A DNA stretch of 64,000 nt from Lingula anatina. Taxonomy: Eukaryota > Brachiopoda > Lingulata > Lingulida > Lingulidae. Position 1 is the stretch's first letter. Each line of letters opens with the position of its first letter. The notes under the pieces were generated by a model, which saw only the letters and a list, made by a program, of their open reading frames with translations, ran no database searches and was not told where the DNA came from. Both the position numbers and the translations under genes were made by a program. Shown piece after piece: positions 27,901 through 39,622 of this stretch. The DNA lies in the NCBI RefSeq assembly GCF_001039355.2, contig NW_019775808.1:107449-171448 (forward strand), read 5' to 3'.

Positions 27901-29377
27901 ATGGCGACCAACAAAATGAATCAAGAGATTGACCGGGCCAAAACAGACCTGATTGTTCCGCTTGGCCTTGACAAAATGCCAAATTTGCCCTTCTTAGCAG
28001 GAAAACCGGCGTCACAACAATCAAATCCTAATGGCCACAAACCACCGAGTCTCTTTGAAATAATAAAAGCAGGGTAAGTGTGGAGTGTAGATGTCCATGG
28101 AGACCATCCCAAATTATAGTAACAGGACGCTGAGAGGGGCGTGGGCTAATTATTGCGCCAGATGATGAACTTCGCGCGAAAGCAAGCTTGATCTTGTTTC
28201 GGTCAAAATGTCAAAACCTTCTGTATCTGGGGTCAAACTTTCTGGTACCCTGTTTTATTAAAAGTAAGAATTTTCGTTCTAACGGCGTCGCACCTGCTAT
28301 GCAAACACCGAAAAGTTTGCACAGTTCTGAAGGCTTGTTTAAATAATGGATAAACCAGATGCTTTAATTTGAATGTTCTGTCATTGTGTTATTAAAGTGT
28401 TATAAAAATATAGAATGGTATGTGTACTGGTATATGTTCACAGGTATATGTACAGTACTGATATATCTATCTATCAAAATGTGCAGTTCGCTTCCCCCTT
28501 GTTAAATGACGTTTTCAAGGCTATATATTGCCATGCACTCAACCTATTGGAATGATCTTAATAAAGCTGATGGAAACATGATATGTAGTGTAAATGAACA
28601 TATTGAAAGCTATCTTACACTGAATTGATGAATATATATTATCTACGAATGAAGTTTAAAATGATGCTATTATACTTTACAAATTACATATTTTAACTTT
28701 CCGAGTGGATACTTTAGTCTTTGAGTTAATACTTGAAGAAAAAGCATACATGTTTTTCTGTGTGTGATAAGCCATGTATCTGTCTCCTATTCCAGGTTAT
28801 TAATACCTCTACAGAATGTGGTGGAAATGCAGCCAGAGATGTTAAAAACAAGGGATGATAAAGGTCACACCCCAGCCCACTGGGCCTGCTTAGGAGGACA
28901 CACAAATATCTTACGTTACATTATAGAAATGAAGGGACCAATCGACGAACCTAGTGAGAATGAATTAGGTGCTCACCCCATCCACTGGGCCTGTGTTAAT
29001 GGACATATTGCAATTGTGGATATTCTAGTCCAGACAGGTGTGTCTATTGATGTGACTGATAATAAGGGGGTGACACCCCTCATAGCAGCAGCACAGTATG
29101 GAAAAACTATGTTAGCAGGTTATCTTATGGGGAAAGGTGCAAGACTACAAATCTGTGATAAGGATGGAGATAATGCATTACACTGGGCAGCATTTAAAGG
29201 TATGTATTTCATGGACTGACTGAGACCATGTTCAGGTGTTTTCTACATATTGGTTTGCTTTCTTTTTTATTAACCTTAAATTCCACTGACATCTGACAGT
29301 CTTATATTGTAAACATGACCCTCTACTTGTCATAGTTGTTATGACAGCAGTGCAAAAACCAGATGGCATCTCTCTCT

Positions 29378-29408
<31 letters not shown>

Positions 29409-30353
29409 ATATACAATATATCATATTCTCCATATTTAGGTCATTCAGAATTAATGCGTCTCCTGATATACTCTGGCTTCAACCCAAAACAGAAGGACAA
29501 CTATGGTCAGACACCCCTCCACCTGGCCTGTATCAGTGGAGACTTAACCTCTGTCAAAGAACTCAGTGAACAGGTAAGACATGGTTTACTTTGGCACATC
29601 AGGGGCGGATTGGGGCAGTCTTCCAGAAAATGTCAGACTTTTCAGTCTACATTGATGGGTATGTAATTTTTTTTTCGGAAGATGGTCAAAATTGGAGGAT
29701 GGATCAACAAAGATAATTTGGAAAACTGTCAGAAAATATCTCTGGATCCGCCCCTGCACATGTTGGATTTTTTATTTCCTTTTTTCTGGGATCAGACTTT
29801 TCTACCATGAGGATTTATTTATCTTTCTGAGAAAAAAGAGTTTACCAACTTTCAAATGGAATTTCAGGGGTGGAAGAGGCTTTCCCTCCTTGTTTGCTGT
29901 TTTGGTTGACAACTTGTGTTTTTGAGACTTTTGGACATTTTTATTCAAGATTGCTTTTACAGGGTATTTATTTCATATGATATATGACATTATATAATAT
30001 ATGACAGCTAATTAAAACATGATCTGTGTTGTTCCCTCCTTAGGATGGTGTGGAAATAGACATAGCAGACAATAATAACAAGACGCCATTGATGTTAGCA
30101 AGAGGCAGAAAGCACGAAGAAATTGTCTACTACCTAACAAACCTCATCAAAAACAAAAGTAGCTTTTTACCACGAATAGATTTTTGGTAAGTATTTTCAT
30201 ACTGTACAAGTAAAGAACTGTTCATAAGTTAAATTATTTTGCTGCTTTCTGACAATTAGATTAATTCTAAAGTTGTGATTACTTTGAGATAACATTTTAG
30301 GTGCACAATATAAGCTAAGAATATCAATGCCTCTATAAGAGCCAAGGAATGAT

Positions 30354-30385
<32 letters not shown>

Positions 30386-33300
30386 TTCAAAGCAGGCATT
30401 TTCTTATATCAGTGTAGCTTACTAGGGATATAGTACATAATGCCACCTTACTCACCTTATAATATAGTTCCTCATGATAAGTCTTTTTCACGGTCAAGCA
30501 GATATCTCAACAGCCTCTCAGGGCTTTCAAACCATTTTGTTTGAAGAAATATAATAAATTGATTTTGCTCATATGTATCGGACCATTATCACACTGGTTG
30601 TTTCTGCGGTTTAACTCCACAGCAGTGCACATGATGTCTCTGTTGAATTCCCTGCCAAAAGACACCTCCTTAAAATGACTACTAGTAGTTTTACAAAATG
30701 CCCTCTCTGAGCCCAACCGTTTTTGTAGCATTTTTTAATCACATTTTTTCACTAAGAAAATTTAATATAATTTTACCTTTTGGAAATGGAATCAGTTGAT
30801 TAAGCTTGAATTGAGAAAGAAATACTGCAATGTCCAAATGATTATGCTGAGACTGTGTTGCCAATGTGATGGGAATGTTGCCCATCTGTTCACTAAATAC
30901 AGTGCTGCTACTTAACTAAGACACACTAATTCCAATTGATCTGCACAGTTTCCTTGTAGTTAGGAAATTGCCCAGGAGCCCCTTGCCCCTTTCTTTCTCA
31001 GATGCATCATATTAATAATATTTATGATGATAATTTTTGATGGCATATTTGTTGTTTGAATTTATTTTATTTACTGATATAATTAAAAAGAGTATTTGAC
31101 TGGAAGGAAAGTATTGATTTTGGACAAAATATTGAGCACTGGTGTTTAATTGGTCAGCAAGTGCCCCAGTCCTAAATATGATATTATTATAAGTAACTGC
31201 ATTACATTATGCTACACTTTGAGGAGCCTTAAAAATCAATCTGAAATCAATATCAGCTCATCTTTGAAGTTGTGTTGAAGAGCACTCGGAAAGTACTTTG
31301 GAGGGAGAACAGTAATGAAAAGAGCTTGAAATCAACTGGAAAAGAGTGAGAGAATATAGTAAACATCCGTAAAGAAAACTTGTCAACTACAGAGGTGATG
31401 GACAAGGACCATCTACCACATAAAATCCATCGCTGGGTCAGTTCCTATGGTAGGAGACACACGCGGTCCAGATGGATGGAAGTCGTCAAACGTGACATCA
31501 CCAACATGGGGCTGAGTGTCACAGTGTCCCCCACAGTGTCACTGGCCAGTCATATCTCACTGGGAGCTGAGGAGAGTGACACGTCACAGACATGTCAGGT
31601 GACACTGGAGATAAACCAGGGGGAAAAAACTGAGACTTCTAAACCTGTTGAGAACATTAAGAGCCACGAGAAAGCTCTCACCAAGCCTGTGAAACAAGAG
31701 GAGGATTATATGTATGGATGATGTTACATTACTTCTCTCTGTGACTAATTCAGTTTTATATCATAGTACTTTCAGGTTTAATTAAAGCATTCACTAAATG
31801 GACATGAACTCCCAGAAAATATTGCAGCAGGGACCACAGACATCAAGATGAAAATTACCCCTTTTCTTGATTTATATGTTTTTATTGAAATAGTTTGGAA
31901 TCATTTATTTTTGATTCATCTAATGATACCCATTTTCTTTTTAGGTCTATAATCTTTGGTCCTCCTGGAAATAGTAAAATGCCTTTACTATTTTTCATTG
32001 TGAACACAATATTCTGGGGTTACCCAATGTACATTTATAAGGTAAGGGAGAAGGAAGATGGTAGTTTTGTTGTGTTAGAAATTTCTTGTTGAATTGTATT
32101 TTATTATATTTATATTATGATAATTGATGTTTAGATTCAATGCAAAAAGTAATTATTGACTTTTTTAACATAATATAATAACTCTTGTTAAATTATTTGG
32201 AAATGATGTAAGTCAAATCCTTCTAGTCAATTTGAATAGTATTTGGGTCAAGACAAATGTTATTCTTCTAACAATGTCATCAACCTAAATTGATGAGTTT
32301 GTTTTCCATTGAAAAATTTTATACTAGTAAGCTGGATGTTTTTCCAGGTTAATATTTGACAGGGTGTAACCTGTGATTCCGTTTAAACTGTGATGTTAAT
32401 ACACACATTTGAACTGAGATATTATATTCATTGCTGTGTTATCATTCAAGGAGCAAAAATCTTGTTATTTGATTGGCTAAATGTCAATAAATATGGAATG
32501 GTGTAATACTGGTGTCTTGTTTTGGCATGGAGGCAGTGACATAATTCACATCTGTTGGGTACCACAATGAGGCTCCTTTCGGGATGGTAATTGGAGCCAT
32601 GTTTTTTTTTTATGTACAGACACAGATGTGTCTGTACATATTGCCATCACCTGCGTCTGTCGTCGCCGCCGTCGCCGTCGGCGCCGTGCACTTTCCTTGT
32701 AAACACGATAAGTGGAGGGCAGTTTTACTTTTTGGCTTTATATTTACAGAGCTGATGAATATTCATAAAACGCAGGTCAAGTTCGAAAATCAGCATAATC
32801 GGACCATTATTGTAGAAGTTATGCTGTTTTTTCACTTTTCAGCATATATGCAACCCTGTAAACACATTTTAAGGAAAACAGTTAGGCCTGTTGTCATGAA
32901 ACTCACAGGAGTAATCAATCTAACTAAAACGCAAGTCAAGTTCGAAAATCAGCATGATCGGACCACTATTTTAGTAGTTATGCTGTTTTTTCATTTTTCA
33001 GCATATATGCAACACTGTAAACACAATATAAGAAAAATAGATTGGCCAATTGTCATTTAACTCACAGGAATGGTCAATCTTACTAAAACGCAGGTTGAGT
33101 TCGAAAATCAGCATAATCGGGGCATTATTTTAGAAGTTATGCTGTTTTTTTCACATTTCCTCAGATTCAATTCTTAGNTATATATATATATATATATATA
33201 CCATGTAGAGAGAATGCAGTGTGATACCATTGAGCAAGTCAATTATTTTAACTGAAAGATCCACTTTCAAATTTAACTTTGAAGTAGTTCTGATCCAACT

Positions 33301-36300
33301 ATATTTTTACATGAAACTTCAAATTGACTGTGAATCAATTCACAATGACTGCATGTATTACTATATACATTTATCTGTTTCTCCATGTATAACTCTCTCT
33401 CTCTATATATATATATCTTTATAAATATGTAATAGGTGGCTCACTTTGCTGAGTGGAAGCATGGAAAGAACCCTCTAAGTCGTCTATGTCACACATGTCG
33501 TACAGTTAAACCACTTCGCTCCAAGCACTGTAGGATATGTCAGCGTTGTGTGAGTGAGTTTGACCACCATTGCCCATACATCTACAACTGCGTGGGCTAT
33601 AATAACAGGTAGGTGCCGGCAGAGAGAGGGAGGAGTTTTGATAACGGTAACTCTGTTGAAAGAAGTGGTATCTAGGGTCTTGGTCTTCTCAGTGTATGAA
33701 TGGACCATGATATATTAATTCAGATACCAAATTAATCTTGTCCATTGCCAGTATTTTCTCTCCATTCATGTGGACTAAGGTCTCCATTCAAGCTTACAGT
33801 TGGGAAGAGTCATTACTCTTAATCTTGCAACAGTCACTACTTCTGAAAAATGTTACATCTTGTTCACATAAAACACTCTGGCTTCAGCGTACTGACAGTG
33901 ACTTACCTTCACCATACATGTGCTTGCAGTGAACATTTTAGCTGCATGTGGATGGTAGAGGTATGCTTACCTTACACCCCCTATATCTCCACTGAGGGTG
34001 TATATATGTAGAACTGATGCACAGTAAAGCAGACTTCTCGGCTGGCAATAACACACAGCTTGCTTTATTTTATTTTATCATGCTTTTGATTATTTGCTGC
34101 TTAAGAGCTTCTCTATATTATTTTAATAACAATGAAGATTTGTTACATATGTCCACATATTTAAGTGTTAATGAGTAAACTATGTAATGGTGTATTAACT
34201 GGTAAAATCTGCGGAGTACTGTGGCCAGTAGACTGATGAACAAAATTTGCCAAAAATGATCCATTGGAAATTAATGAATGGTGGAAATGAAAACTAAAGG
34301 AAGAAAAAAGGGGGAATTCAAATGTAAAGAAAAGACAATATTTGATATCATGTATATCTGTGGCACGGTGGTACATAAGGGGGTAACACAGGGCTTAAAA
34401 TAAACAATCCTATTAAAATTGGGTTATTTATTTTAATTTCACACTTCTGATGTCTAGAATAGAAACTTTCTGTGTGTCTTTCAGTTCTAAAACACCTGTT
34501 TCCCCAGTTCACCTGTATCTCTTATACCAATGAGAAAAATAAATTTACCTGATTTTGATAATGATACAATTTGATTTTCTAATGATGTTATTCACGTGAT
34601 ATTTACATCAGCTTTTAAAAATAACACTGCCATTAAAGCCTACTCAGCTATTCCCAGGCCTTGGTTTCACAAAAAAAAAAAAAAAACTTAATCAGTTCCA
34701 GTAGCTAACATCTTTGTTACATGGTCACAACTTATCCTATCAGGAACAGTGTTACAGCATGGTCACATCTTATCCTATCAGGAACAGTGTTGCAGAACTC
34801 TCATGAACATCCTAGTCAACTAAGCCAGGGATGACTTTTTTATTTATTTATTTATTTTTTTTTTTGTGAAACTGGAGCAGAACTTTGTATCAAAATTGAG
34901 GGATTATATCAGATCTTATGGGTCTCCAACAAATTCTCCATCAGAATGTGCCCTTGTCTTGTATTGGTGTTTTCTTCTTTTCTTGTTTTAGATACCAGCA
35001 CTGAACCATATATAGCACTCTTCCTTTTGCTTTGTATCTTTGCTATAGCTCCATATCAGAAAAAAATTTTATTGGGTTTTTTTTCTAGTGTTAGAGTATA
35101 TTTCCTATCGTAGAAGGCTATAGGGGCTGTGTCACAACTAAACCAAAGGTATTACCGTTGTGGTTAAAGTTTAGTTCATTTGTGAACACAGCCATATATA
35201 GCCATATAAAGTTATACCTTAATAAGTACACTCATTTGATCATCATTAAAACTGAAGTGAGTGCAAACCCATAGTTAAATTTTGTGCCTGAATTATGTTC
35301 TATTTTTCTTATGATTATAGGGTTTGGTTTACCATGTTTGTCTGCCTGGTGTTTGTGAACTGTGTTATCACCCTGTACTTCTGTTACTGGATACTGGAGG
35401 CCAATGGGTGGGATGATTACATTACCATTATTGGGGGTCTGGAGGCCACTCTGTTCATTTTTCTGGCAGCTGTTCTCAGCAGTGTCTCGGTAAGCTGACT
35501 GATCCTTGAGGTCATGTGAAAGGCACAGTGCACTCTGTCTGCTCATTTACATTTGGATTAGAAAGGTTGGGGGTTTATTTAGTTTATGATGAGGCAGGAT
35601 ACATAGGATGTTATATTTACAACTTCAGACATTTTAACTTTGACTTGCTCTTCAGATTTAAAAAGAAAATATGAAATTGGAGATGTAGGGAACATTCACA
35701 ACCACTTGATCCTCAGACTAGCTAGTCTGCAGACCAAATTGGAGATTTAGGGAACGTTCACAACCAGTTGATCCTTAGACTAGCTAGTCCCCAGACCAAA
35801 CTGGAGATTAAGGGAACATTCACAACCAGTTGATCCTTAGACTAGCTAGTCTGCAGTTCAAATGTGGCGTGACCCACGAAAGAGGAAACACCTGTTACTT
35901 ATTCCTATCCCTGACAAATATTTGGTATTTTTAAAATTCTTTCATTTTACAAATGTAAATAAGACTTTCAGAGTGCACTGCCTTTCTTACTGCTTTATGG
36001 ATGATACAGAAGTTGGAGGGGGAAAATGAGTGTTGTCCAGTTGAGCCCACACATGCAAAAAGTGATTTAGGTAGGAAAGAAGTGTCTTATATCAGTGTCC
36101 AAGATTGGTTCATGACTTGCCACTTTGGGTGCAGAAGTCATTTTGGAAAGTATCTAGCTAACAGGGTCTGGTAAAGTTTTCACCAGAGCAGAAATACTTT
36201 GACAAGAGGATCTGGCATAGCATTTCCCAGAACAGAAATAGGTGCTCTTTCCTGCAAGACTGTACCTTGAAATGGGCCACAAAATTCAGTCTCCCTCCTC

Positions 36301-37214
36301 TTCTGTATCATCCTGTGCTGGTTGCAGGGCAACTGCATGCAGACATTTTATACTTCACATTTCCAGGATATCTTTTGTAATATTTGCCACCACCATCTGG
36401 ATGAATGGCCTGCTAACCATGGTCATGTCAGCCTCAGTGTGGACACAGGAAGGGGACTTGCTGTCACCCACCCTTGAGAAATTGATTTGTTTATGTTATG
36501 CAGTGTTCTTTCTAATTGTTTCGGGATCTGTATCTGGGATAGCGGTAAGGGGGTTAATTGTAAAGTTTCCAAATGATTTTATTGGTTAACACTGCCTTAA
36601 GTAGTTATTCTAGGGAGTGGGTTACACAAAACCATCTACAGTGAATTCTTACTCTGTATGCCATTTATTAAATGTATTGGAAAGGGATATATTGTAAAGG
36701 GGCTCTGAAGTTTGATGTCATTCCTTAATGGAAGCTTTGTCAAACAGACTTCAGACATTAGAAATAAATATCTGTTTATGTTAAGTAGGCTTTTCTTGTA
36801 GGATATTAAAGATAGCAATGATTATATTCCAGTAAAATATGCTTTGCTGAAATTTGTCCATTACTAACAACTTTACTGATAAAGTAAATTACTGTATCCA
36901 TAAAGAGGTTAATTTTTCTCTTTTGATAGTTTTCAAAGAATTTGATGTAATTGACTTACTTTCTAAAAAAAAACAAAAAAAAAAAACTGCCATGTGTAAT
37001 GCTAGGCAATATTTCATCATTCCAGCTATTTCACGCTACAAAGAACATCACCACAAATGAGAGAATTAATCACAAGAGATACGACTACATGAAGGATGGA
37101 AAGGGAAATTTCTACAACCCCTTTGATCGTGGCATTTGGCATAATATTAAGGAGTTCTTACACCTGAGAAAACCACTGGGGGAGGAGGAAGTCCAGTTAC
37201 TTAATGTGGTGTGA
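27901..37214 (+). CDS. ankyrin-repeat DHHC palmitoyltransferase (ZDHHC17/HIP14-like, AKR group)
   Basis: A protein S-acyltransferase of Golgi/endomembranes. Coding exons: 27901-28073, 28796-29199, 29440-29573, 30044-30186, 31945-32041, 33436-33608, 35321-35489, 36290(or 36367)-36544, 37026-37214; about 578 residues with the first option. Order: N-terminal region; six ankyrin repeats (for example [26 protein letters not shown]); membrane segment; the cysteine-rich domain with CHTC, KHCRIC, RC and the catalytic DHHC ([13 protein letters not shown]); several membrane helices; then the NITTNER motif typical of DHHC enzymes and the NPFDRG-type tail. In HIP14-type enzymes the residue after DHHCP is usually Trp; here it is Tyr. 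The exon near 36.3-36.5 kb is uncertain: the stronger acceptor (36366) gives the wrong phase, and the in-phase acceptor (36289) adds an odd Ser/Cys-rich stretch. I cannot separate ZDHHC13 from ZDHHC17 orthology. Confidence 0.9.
29604..29757. mobile_element. small hAT-like MITE (family 2) in an intron
   Basis: Inverted termini CAGGGGCGGATT and GGATCCGCCCCTG bound about 155 bp of non-coding DNA. CACAT flanks both ends, consistent with at least a 5-bp target duplication. Located in the intron after the third coding exon of the palmitoyltransferase gene. Confidence 0.6.
31348..31721 (+). other. unexplained open frame inside an intron
   Basis: A frame open from 31350 to the TGA ending at 31721, with first in-frame ATG at 31398 ([13 protein letters not shown]). 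The product would be about 107 residues, basic then Ser/Thr/Glu-rich, ending QEEDYMYG. Base composition is richer in GC than the surrounding intron, which is exon-like. No acceptor in a phase compatible with the preceding exon (phase 2) was found, so it is not a cassette exon of the palmitoyltransferase as far as I can see. It could be a nested gene, an alternative end or chance. Confidence 0.3.
32560..33200. mobile_element. pearl-like element: left module, three 159-bp core repeats, microsatellite
   Basis: The left module contains a 13-bp palindrome with 2-nt loop (32612-32639) and a CG-rich GTCGTCGCCGCCGTCGCCGT tract. Core repeats of 159 bp start at 32767, 32926 and 33085 (AAAACGCAGGTCAAGTTCGA and variants). 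A TA microsatellite with an N at 33178 follows. Left module, core repeats of about 160 bp and a terminal microsatellite is the layout described for the bivalve pearl/CvA family, which is related to non-autonomous Helitrons. The exact ends are not resolved. Confidence 0.62.
35677..35862. repeat. 62-63-bp tandem repeat, three copies
   Basis: The unit with GGGAACATTCACAACC then TTAGACTAGCTAGTCTGCAG repeats at about 35677, 35740 and 35803 with slight divergence, in an intron of the palmitoyltransferase gene. It does not touch an exon. Confidence 0.9.
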
Positions 37215-39412
37215 TTGTCCATTCATTGTCCAGGTGTTGAGAAGTTATGATGTACCAGGCAGAGCATAAACAGATGACTTTTGTCCAGGTGTGTTGAGGA
37301 CTTAGGATAAACGGTATACCAGTCATATACAGTTGTCAATAGTGGTAAGGACATATCAGTCAGAGCATTCTGGAGGTGAACAAAGCAAGAAAGCCAGATT
37401 ACCTGACCTCTTTGTAACATCTTGGATGATAACACTGAACTTTTGTGTATGGAGGTTGAAAGGAAAAATAAATATTCAACGTATACAGAGTTGAAGAAGT
37501 GTATGGAATGGATTTTATTGGAAAATTGATAATGTTTTGATTTTGATATCAACATTTTCTTTGTGCAAACTGTCAGGCCAGGTGTATTTCAGTATTGTTA
37601 TAATTATATGCCTGCTAATTAATGTTTAAAGCATATTTTGCTAGTCATGTTAAACGAAGGTAGCTGTTCTTTCCAGTCTGAACTGCAGATGATGGAACGT
37701 ATTGAGCCGTAGTTTTTGTTTGTTGGAAAATTTTTACTTTTTTACTATTTTTATTATTATTATTATTTTTTTTTTTGAATATTAACTGACCTAGAGCTGC
37801 TTTGGGTTATCATGTATTTTTGTATTAATCTATTTAAAAGTATTTTTTCCACCAACTTTTGAAAGAGTAACTCCCCCCCCCCTTGTGAACAGGAAAATGT
37901 GCAATAAATAATTAAAAGCACATCTCATTAAGTTTATAGTATAGTATAAGAAAACCTATATCTCCTCATGTATACTGACCCAGTTAAGGTTTTGATAGAC
38001 CACTGACCAACGTAGAGAGTAAAGACATTGGTGAGTGAAAGCCCCTTAAAAATGAGAGAGAGAGATCTTAGTATTGTACAAATTTAGTCCCTCTTCCAAG
38101 AATTCTTGATCTTCTGTGAACATATGCCTTATACTTCTGTAAACATATGCCTTATAAGAAAATACAGCAGAAATGAGATGTTATTTAGAAATGTGTAATT
38201 TTAATAAATTAATGTCCTTAGAAGTTGCTGTTGTCTCTGATATTTGCTGCAACCGTTTTATAAATTATAAAATACTAATGAATACGGTTTACTCTGGTTA
38301 CATCAAGAAGAGTAACATATTTACACCAGAAGTACCTCGAGCAATAGCAAAATGATTTCAAAGACCTACATTTATTTTTTAAAAATTTACCTTCCAATGG
38401 TGGAGGTATATGGGAGTGCAAGTTTTGCCATAATTAATATTTGTATCTTATCGTTTGAAAATGAACAATGTATAATGAATAATATAGACAGGGAATTGAA
38501 AACCAATCAAAACTTCATATGTTATTATTAATAACAATCAATATGTCCACCAAATCAACTGGCAGTTCAACACAACATTTCTGCTCAGCAGTTAATTTAA
38601 AAATTGAGTATTGTATGTACAACATTTATATCAAATATTAAAAGTGTAAATACATTTTAACCATCACCATTAAATTAATGCTTGAATCCAAATTCAATTT
38701 AACCATATTGAAACAGGTAAGTGATCCATCAAATTAAAGCAAATTTTAGGTAGTACTCTATCTCTTCTCAATTAAAAGATTAAAGTCTTACAACTTCATC
38801 AATTTATTATTTACACTTTGTAGATACTTATCACAAACTAGAACACCTAAACAGATATGTATATATACAAGTAAATTCTACAAATTCTGCATTAAAATAT
38901 TTCTAGCACCATAACAGCAGCCTGTTCTTGACTCAGTTGTGCATCGGAACATTTAAAAAAACTGAGTAACTTTCTGCACTTATTATACACATAAAATACA
39001 GAACATTTTCATCAGTTATATTGTTAAATATCTGTGCTGTTACAGACAAAAGGCAGCCACTGGTTACAAATAAAATGCCTTATAACTTAATATTTAATAA
39101 TATATATTTAGGATTTGCTATAAAAATTATCACAGTAATACCACAACAGATCCATGACGGAGTTTTTGTACAATGCATTGAACACTTCTGTCTTGACAGT
39201 CACAATTTGTCTCGTTTACAAAGTATCTATGTACAAACTGCTTGATTCAATAATATATGAAATTAGAAGGTAATTACAATCTTCTAAATATAAAAAATGA
39301 TATCAAATATACTAGAATGCAGTTATAAAATGAAGAGTGCAAAAATATATATAAATATGACTCATCCCCTTGGTTACTTATCACCTTGGTTACTGATCGC
39401 CTCGGTTACTTA
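37215..39412. other. convergent 3' ends of the palmitoyltransferase and MFSD8
   Basis: No coding exon is supported. The left part is the 3' UTR of the plus-strand palmitoyltransferase; an AATAAA occurs at about 37,903. The right part is the 3' UTR of MFSD8 isoform B on the minus strand. The sequence is very AT-rich between 38.1 and 39.3 kb. Confidence 0.55.
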
Positions 39413-39622
39413 TCACCTTGGTGACAACCTTTTCCATCTCACTTGATATGGTACCAACTTTTTAAACATGCCAATAATGACGCCAATGGTTACGACTACA
39501 ACCCCAGCAATTATAGAGAATGTCCACCGTGGCCCTAAGTTCTGGTAAAACTGGCTGACAAAGATAGGTCCCAAAGTTCTGGCCAGACTTCCTGATGCTG
39601 TCAGCCAGCCCATCATTATACC
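39413..39622 (-). CDS. MFSD8: MFSD8 alternative terminal exon 10B (canonical-like end)
   Basis: Starts after TTTCAG and encodes [19 protein letters not shown], two final helices and a short basic end (KRLSPR), stop at 39415-39413. Length and ending resemble the vertebrate C-terminus. In phase 0 with exon 9. Exon 10A, lying closer to exon 9, encodes the same protein region, so the two must be mutually exclusive. Confidence 0.9.
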   Translation of the reverse strand, partial: GIMMGWLTASGSLARTLGPIFVSQFYQNLGPRWTFSIIAGVVVVTIGVIIGMFKKLVPYQVRWKRLSPR

